Source: Opisthorchis felineus (Eukaryota; Platyhelminthes; Trematoda; Opisthorchiida; Opisthorchiidae). Taken from it: DNA of 64,000 nt. A program made the translations under genes and the position numbers. Location: NCBI GenBank assembly GCA_004794785.1, contig SJOL01003837.1:36390-100389 (forward strand), read 5' to 3'. This document shows positions 54,201 through 63,400 of the stretch, one piece after another. The number at the start of each line of letters is the position of its first letter. Position 1 is the first letter of the stretch. Under the pieces are notes generated by a model. It searched no databases. It saw nothing but the letters and a program-made list of their open reading frames with translations, and was not told the DNA's origin.

Positions 54201-57200
54201 ACTGTACCTGCTTACACCCTATGTATATGCATCTCTCTTCCTCTCTATTACAGGTACACCCGACTAAACCCATCGACTGTTTCCATACCATGTTGTTTTT
54301 ACCTTTGTACACTTTCGGTTTCGGTTCGAATACACGTGTGTTGTTGTCACGTTCCGGTCTTCTCTCCTGTGTCACCCCACCTGTGCGAATGTGCTTTGTG
54401 TGCCGTGTGGATTCAATAATACCAATTTCCATATCCGCAAATTTCAGAACCGGCGTGTGCCGTCACTACATCCTCGCGAGCGTCGAATACCGCTGACTTC
54501 CTGACTTACAACAAATGTTTCTAAGATTCACAAGATTCCACAAGCCTGTCAACCTTCTGCGTCAAAAATGAACGGAGTCCCACTGCGAGCCTCATCGAAC
54601 GGATCGGCAATGACAGCAGAGGCTGCGATAAAATTTATAGGAAAACAATACAGTTTGATCCGCGAAATTCCCTCATTTACATACTAGGCTGGTTTTAACG
54701 GGAGACTCAACTGAAGCCAACTAAAGCTCTTGTTACTGATGGCCTTCTTCAACTGGATGTGCTGCACAAGGCCGCTTCGTGTTTCATTGGATACGACATC
54801 CAAGAAATCGAAGTATATTTCGTTCACGGAACATGGTACTCAGAAGGTTGCTGGAAATTCTTCGACAACTCATGACCGGTTTCGCTGTTCTTGAGGCATA
54901 TCAGTCAGACTCAATCCTCAATTTTCCATCAGCATCATGTTTTACTTGAGCAGAAATTGCACGCAATTCGTGAACTGCACTCATTTGCGGAACTACTGTG
55001 GTGTTAACTAGAGACTCAACCGAATCCCTTATTTATAATCGTGGGTTATCAACTTCCCTGGAAAACCAGGTACCACAACTTTCCCCAAGATACCGATATC
55101 GTTTTTCTTACACAGAATACCCTAAACTGTTCAGTCCACTGCGCAAAGTTTTCCGCTATGGTGACCAGCCATCGTAGGCTTTTGCGCCGAGTATTTGGTG
55201 GATCTGAGCCGGCAAATTTCCTTAAGCTTTTGATCTCATATATCCGCCTCCACACCGAGTACGCCGCCGCACTTTAGCATCCTAGATAAAATTCCATCAA
55301 GTTATACTTGACCGGCCTTGCTCACTAGCAACCAATCTGGTAAAAGGAAGCAAAGTTCATCCTTTTTTGAAGATAAAGACCCTCAATATTTTCGTCAGCC
55401 AATATTGGCAACACTAAGGCGGTTGCTTCCTGCCTATCAGATTCTGAATAGACAAACATATGTTCATATTCCACGGTTTCCAAAGTATATCCACACATGA
55501 CGTCACCACCTAAACCCGGCACACTATTTCGGAAGACTCAACTGTCGGAGGAACCACGTCTGGCTACGGACAGATCAGCCTGTGAATGCACATCCTTCCA
55601 AAATAATTTGTCCTTATTTATTTACAAATTATAGAAATCAAATTTGCGCTCATTTCAAACACAACGTCATACAGTATGAGGTTAAACTAAAATCGGCACC
55701 CGTGCGCTATCGCTCGTGTGAGAAATTTTATCTCACTTTATACCCTGCTAAGACAATCCCCCAGTCGGCTACTTGCCACTGAAGTATCACTGAAGATCCA
55801 ACAAATTGTACTACCAAATTTGAAATCCGTATTGGTCCATTCGGTATATGCATATATATACATATATGTCAATGTATTTCACGGACAACAAGGCGGTGGG
55901 TGTTAATGTATCGGTGAGCGGTTGCTCACAACCTAGCAGCATATGACCTTTACAAACCTGTGTGTAACAAAATAGACGTTTGATCCAAGAACATGGTCTC
56001 TGTCGATTCAGTTCTCCAGTGGGAACATTCAAAGTATGCAGCTATTTTGACGATATAGTCCAACAGTGACCCCATTACAGTCGCCACTGAGCAGTGAGCA
56101 GCTGACCTCAACCTGTTCCACGCCGATAGACCACCGACAGTTGCAGCCCCATTCCCATCACACTCGACACAAGAGGTGAGGTTGATCTGCTCATGTCTGT
56201 AGCGCAAGTGCTCGAGACGAGTGAGATCGACCTAAGCATGGATAAAATCGGTCAGAAACAGACAGTGAAATTAAAGGGACTTAATACACTACTCATAAGG
56301 CTGCGGAAAACTCTTCGACAGCCCACGACCGGTTTCGCCTTTCTCGGGGCTCATTAGGTAGGCGCAGTTCCCGAGTTTCCGTCAACCTTATGTTCTACTT
56401 GAACCCAAATTGCACAAAGTTACCGAAATACACTCATTTGCAAAGCAATTTGGTTTTTCGGGGATTGTTTACGCCATCTCGGCTGGAGGCGAGCCACTGA
56501 GCGATGACTTTATTCTCAGGTCAGCGGATGGCAGGGCATGTTGTGGAAAAGTGGAATCCGCCAACACACGTACTGTCATACGTCTCAAGCTCATGCACAC
56601 AGCTGAAGCGGACCACTGGGAGTGCGAATGCAAGCAACGGGAAGGACAATCGGTAGTTTGGGCCTGCATAGACTTGTGCGAGTGAGCAATGGCTGTCGTA
56701 GACTGGCTTTGTAAAAGGCTGGATTGAAGCGGTTGCGTGACGTTGGATAAAAACAACTGCAGTCAGTGGCAGTCGACCCTCAACATCATGCTTCTATGGA
56801 TGTTGCGCACAGAGTTGTAATCGGACTGAAGAAACCGTGCGATTCGAAGATGAAAATATAACAGTAACTCGGGATAAGGCTCCATATTTGAGTTCAGCCA
56901 AGTTCAGCTAAGTTATTCAATCATAGGCAGTTCACATTTGTATGTTGGTTCGGTTTGCCAAAGCGTATGGATGCAGTCTTTGAGCTTATTGTGTCCAGTT
57001 ACCCGATAAATCTTGTCGTGTTTATAGGGATGAATTCTACTCCAACAGTGTTCAAAGTTTGGATTTCAATCTGAAATCCAAGACCTAATAGAAGGGTTAA
57101 CTAATTATTTGGTGTCCGAACTGTTGCGCATAAGATTTGTTCATTTTGCATCCTTCTGACCGGAGGATTGAGTGCAAGATGAGTGCAAACACACTCCTCT

Positions 57201-57448
57201 GATAATAAAACCTGTATGCTCAGGAGCAAGACCTCTGGTAACCCAAACATGAATTTCGATAGTATCATGGAGTAAATTCTAGGCAAACTTCATCTGTTGA
57301 CTAAATTTCAAAAAACAACATCTTAAGAAGGCTCTGCTCCTTATTGGGGGGAGGGAGGGGGCTAGCGGTATATTGTTAGTCTTATACAGGATGATGGCAC
57401 GCACGTACGCGCCTTCTAACTAACTAACCAACTAACTTTATGCGGTCA

Positions 57449-57499
<51 letters not shown>

Positions 57500-60400
57500 A
57501 TTCATGGTATATTGAGTAACTGAGCGCAGCAGATGCAGGCTGACGTAGGAATTCATGTCAGAAGGGGTAAATTCTACGCCATTTTTTCTGCGTAGATTTG
57601 CTTTTAGAGGTAGAATGAGATATCGTTCAAGATAGGCACTTAATATTGGCATCCGCACCATGTATAGGATGGTGGGATAGTTGAACTTAATAAGCCAGTG
57701 GATGGTGTCTGAAACTTCGCAGAGCTGCCTCCGGTTAGGTTGCATTAATGTGCTATGTCGGCTAACTTCTAGCCATGGATTTCACGTCATTGGGATCACC
57801 CAAAGTGCATCAGCACAGCAGTTCTAGAAGGAAACCTGACCAATCATCCTTGTGTATTTCGGCTTGAACGGTTGTGTCGTAAAGCTTATGTTGGTTGGAC
57901 GAACATGTGCAACGTTGTTTACGCTACATGGAACACACCTAAAGTTATATCGTACATGGAATCACCGCTGTTAATAGGCGTGTACTATGCTCTACAGTAT
58001 AATTGCTAGCCACATGTTCATCATTTATTTTGCCCCTTTTGCTTTTTCATTCGAAGGTAGCACACGCTTTGCAAACATATTTTTACTGGGGTCAAAGGCC
58101 TCATCTTCTACGTGAGGTCCATCTTTCCAATGCACCATCGCGGTAGGAGTAGCAATGTGCTTCCATACGAATGAATAAAATGCCTCAAATGTTATTGGCT
58201 TGATTGTTTTATTCACATACGACTGTCCATCCAAAGGTCTCCTTTAAAGCTTAGCTGTTCAAAAGTTTCCTAAAGAAAACAAAAATCTTTCTACATGTGT
58301 AGCAGACTTAGTCTTAAGCAAAAAGACTTACTACGGACCAGGGCGTCGGTGTTCTTCTGAGTAACATGACTGAGAAAAGTAAAGTAAGCACATGGTAGAC
58401 ATTCGAGGCACCGACTCTTTCGCGTCCCGTTGCGAATACATTCATAACCTTCTTCCGCTGACAGGTTCTTTCTTTGTTCTGTAGTTAGATTTTCCTTGAG
58501 CAATTCGACAAGATCGTTGAGCGCACATTCCACAAGACTACTTTGTCTGTCAAAAAAAACAGTCAGGTGTGCAGCACAGAATTGTGGTAATTTGATTCGT
58601 ATTGGTTTCGCTCCATCTTTCCGCCACTGACTATGACTATGCGTATTTACACCATCTTGAGAGACAGTCCTTTTTAAGGGTAGTACATGCTACTTGTTGG
58701 AAAATATGACGTATCAAAACTTCCTACTCAGTGGCCCCAGTCAACAGCTATGGGTTCGTTGTGAACTATTCGACACAAGAAGGTCTGCCCATAATACGCA
58801 AAACTATGCGCCGTTTAATAAGAGAAAACATGTCACGTTTCTTGGCAAATCCTGAATTCCTTACAGGTTCGCCACTGACTCACCTAAGGACAACTCACTG
58901 ACCCGGCACAAGGGACATTAACTATGGAGATGGGTGGCCGAAAAACCATGGATAATAGACACTTTTTTGCCATGCGATGAGTATGCACGGTAAGTTAATT
59001 ACCATATTTCTGCGGAGTTAATTATTCACTCACATGCTAAATAATTTCTGAACCAAAAATGGTGTGATTAGGTTAGTTCAGGTTAAAAGCTGCTAACTGA
59101 TTCCAACCTCCTCTGAATTTAATTATTTTAGCGGAAAAATAGCTTGAATAAGCCTACTCTGGATAAAAAGTTCTTTTTTCACTATGTTTTTGACATCTCT
59201 GATATAGTTTTATTCAAAGAACACTATAAGAACAGAAACGGAAGCGTATCTTGGAAGAAAATAATAAAGCGACGGTTACATTTTTTCGAGTAATTCATCT
59301 CATGGAAGCATTCCAAGACTTATTCGCCCAATGTTGGCTATATTTTCCAAGGAACCACGTGCAAACGAGCGTCTGAAGTTTAAGCCGATGTGACTGAAAC
59401 ATACAAAATTCTTGCAAATGTTAAAAACCATGGAATCATGCGAAGCGTTGCTCGGGCTGGAAGCCCTAACTGCCACTGCACATGTGAGCAAAATAATATG
59501 TATGTTATTTGTTTTGCTGCAGACGATTTTCCGCAGCTTACTTCTAAATTAAGCGGAGTTATTGAAAGCGAAAGCTGTCAGCCGACGTTGCGATTCCAAA
59601 GGCATCAGCAGTTCAACTCTCAAGGCACAGTCAATAAGCACTTCGACAGTGAACTCAAATTAAAATAATCCGTTTTCTTACGGCTTCTGTTCAAAATGGG
59701 TGTACACTTTCAATCCACAAAACTGCTTTCAAAACATTGTTGCACCTAATATCCTATGGCAAAGTCTTCTACTCCGCAAACATGCTACAGAATGATTGTA
59801 TTCGGCCACAGTACGGACTCATGAATCATTCAAAAGCATAGGTGTGGAGCATTTTTTAAATCCTGATTGGCTGGCTATCAAATACGAGCAAAGTGCGCCT
59901 GATGTAAATGACCTCATTTCAGAGCGGATTCTAAATGAATCCACCAATGAAATTCTTCCAGATTGGCACCAAATTTCTCCACATTGCAAATCAGGATCAG
60001 TGGATTAGAAATGCGAACTATCCAGCCAGTTTCAGTTGCCTGTGGTGCGGAAGCATAGCTCCTCACTCCACTTGCGGTGCCACCGTTTTTGGTTTTGTTC
60101 AGTGAATGAAGCAAATATTTTCGTCTTCGAATGGGCTGCTAGCCGTACTGTGGTCAAGGTCAGCAACAGTGTTGGTCTTGTGTTGAAATAACTTGTCAGC
60201 TATCAAGACAACAGACGAGCATCTTGGTAGTGGATTCCAGTTATGTCGTCACCCTAGAAATGTAGTCTGAAATTGCAAGTGCTACGACTCAGGGGTGAAT
60301 ACGATTATTAATACCAAGTCAACAAAATCACTCGATCAAGCTGGATGACATTCGAGTGGCCGCGATGTGTGCATGTGTACATCCAGTATACAAGAGGGGA

Positions 60401-63400
60401 CTTTACAATGGAAAATTAAGGGGCAACGAAACGCTGACTTCCTACCTCAACTGATAAGCATTTATGTGACCAGCGTTGAGTTCATAGCCACAAGGATGAG
60501 CTGAGCCTTGGATATTTGCTGAAGTGGACCTCTGTCCTACAATTTATCCTTCTTCCAACAGAAATCTTGCGAGGTGTTTTTGAACGCACAATCATACTGG
60601 AAAAACGACTACGAGTGGCAGCCATAGATTTATCTAGTAGCTGATAAATAAACATTATGAGTTTAAGGCTTCCTGTGTGGATCCGCTTTTTTGGAAAGGG
60701 CATTCTCAATACAGGCGCTTTGTCATAGGAAAATAACACGTTCACACTAAACGTACCTTGCCAACGATTCTCCGGCAAGCTTGGCAGTGGTGCGGGCACT
60801 TTGAATGAACTCATCTAAAGTTATTGGCTCGTCTGCGACTAACTCGCACAAGTTTGTCTTCCTCATAGCCTTCAGCACATCCTCGACACGACACTGCAGG
60901 ATGTCTACGCAGCGTTTGGTTAGTAGTTGGAATGCAGCCAGCTCCTCGTTAACCTTGTTTACATCTGTGTACAAAAGAGAGTGAAAGGCATGCGTAAAGT
61001 GTAGAAGCGATAACACAAAACACGAGACTAGGTGGTATGAAATGCGAGAACAAAAGGTATACATTTGTACTTACTACTTTTTGTCAATTTTGACGAGCGT
61101 AGAGTTTATCCAAAGTGTTTCATAACTGCTGAGATGCATTATAATCTCATTCAATCCTGGAAAGAGACCGAACAAGCCACTGACATGTGTCGTTTTATTC
61201 TGTGCACTTATAAATCTGGTCCCGACACTTGACTCGCAAGACCATGCCTCATCTACTCCATGCTCAAGCTCTGTAGTGCTATATTTGTGACAGAAACTTA
61301 AGCAAAAGGGAAATCTTTGATTTGCGTACCAAGTTTGAGATTCGAAGAGCGCACTGGAAGGCACAATATTTTTCTGAAAATATCTGCTTGCCGTGGTTCG
61401 CCAACAAAGCTAAAACAGCTGTACCTTCCTTCAAGGCCTTTCACTGCAGACAGACTTTACTTCTGACATCTCCTTGCTTCCTTTAAAGTCTCATCTTTTT
61501 TATGGCAGTATGACGAGGTTTGCCAAAAGTCTGTAACTTGATCACCGGATTTACGTGATGTAGTTGGACCAAACATCAGAGACTCTAATATCTCGATGCA
61601 AAACTGGCCAAGAAAACGGCCTTGGTTTCCGTTGCAACAGGGGACTGACATTATTGCTGGTGTATGTCACATCGTGATCCAATGTCTACTTGTCTACACT
61701 ACGAAGAAGACCTAATGATCATTTACGCCTTTTATGCAACTCGTAGATATAAAGTTACCATATCATGATCAAGAACTGCAAACTGCACTTTTGAAGCAGA
61801 TTCTGTGGCCTGCTGAAAGTAAACCCATACTCCTGACTTTTATTTGTCGTTGAGTCAAGCTGAGAGAACGGCATCCACAAGGGCCCCGTTCGAATGGCTT
61901 AACATCCTATCTATCTAGCTGCATGGTGTGTGGGAATTGGGGACAGCTACTAGGACCTGTTTTAATTCGCTTATTCAAATCTGTACTTTAGTGACAGTGC
62001 AGGCCCTCACTACCATTGGGTACCGTCAATCTCAGTTTGACCATTGCACTTTCGGCCAGTGTTTTTGAGCTGGATTTTGGCAGAAAAAGCTAGTCACTGC
62101 TGTGATGCAGTGGAAATGAATCCATAACTCGGCAAATTTTTGTCGGCCAATTCACATATTGTCTCACTACAACCAAGAGTGCATGGCAGTCCTTGCAAAG
62201 ATAGCCAATTACGGTCGTATTATTTCGAGTAATCCATAAACTTGATAAATTCTGAATATCTCCAGATTAGAAATAGCCGCAATCAGCCTCGTTGGTACTG
62301 CTTTTTTCGGTAAGCTGTTTCATCTGAGGCCGCAACGGATGCGGATGAGATTTTGTCTTCATGTTACAAACATTTCAGAATGAAGTAGAGTGTTTTTGAT
62401 CTCAGTGGTGGAATAAAATCCTCTGTAAAAATTACTGTACGGTCGTCCTAGTGTCTTGGCTTTATGCTGCGACTGCTCGGTCATTGTGAGATTTTTTGGT
62501 GTGGAGGATTCACACGGCGCAAAAAGCAATACATTACATTCAGACTGTCCATAAATCCAAAATTTCTTATAAACATGGTTTCCTATAAGAAAACCGCAAA
62601 GTGTAAAAGCCATTTCTTTCCTTGAGAGTTTGGTTATACACTTTGTGCCGAATAGGTAATACACTGTACTCTCAAATGATAACAACCGATGAAGCTGGCC
62701 TATCCTGAAATAGAGGCCACCTGTATGGTAACCCGGCTGAAAATATTTGAAGCACAAATAGGGAGAGAGTGTACTTTCGGATATTGCATATTTCGTGTCG
62801 TTTAATGACCACGGGGACATATTATAGGAGTGGGGTAAGCTAACTTCCTTATCATTAGGAACCTCATGAAAAACAAAACTGACTGCTTTCATCAACAATC
62901 ACGAAAATGCTGAAAACTATTCAACAACCGGTTTCTCCCTCCTCCGGACCCATTAGGTGAGGCAGTCCCCGATAATCGTATGCTTTGCTTGAACACCTAA
63001 TTCTACCTAGTTTGCTAACTACCGTGAACGAGAGATGCAGCTGCAATTCATTTGGGTCTTCTGTTAACATCAAGGTAATTTTCAGATGGGTTTATTCCAG
63101 CAGCTGTGTACAATTTGCTTTCAACTGGAACATAAGGATGGCGCACATTCGGGGACTGTGTCTATTTGGTGAGCCAAAAGAAGGCCAAAACCAGTAGTCG
63201 AATGGTTTTCATCGTCCTTATGAGTAGTGTGTTCCGTCAAGAGTATATGCTACGATATCTTGAATGCCGTACTTAATGAAACATGAGGTGTTCTTTGTGC
63301 AGCACATTCAGCTAAAGAATATCATGAACGATTCATTTATGTCTCACATTAACACCAGCTTAATTTGCAAATGAATGTACTTCATCAAAAACTAATTTTT

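Larger units (their letters stand above)
53082..58331 (-). other. Intron 3 (5.2 kb) rich in repeats
   Basis: It holds an orphan ORF (58025-58234), an (AT)n tract (57451-57497), a G-run (57346-57361), hammerhead repeats (56285-56480 and 54690-55040) and a CR1-like RT fragment (55041-55277). Nothing is recognised in 53082-54680 apart from unassigned open frames near 53754-54496. Confidence 0.6.

Noticed and set aside
58262..58275. Strong acceptor TTTGTTTTCTTTAG as start of another dynein exon
   Set aside because: Joining it to exon 3 (phase 1) gives an immediate stop; exon 4 at 53081 joins correctly and matches the family.
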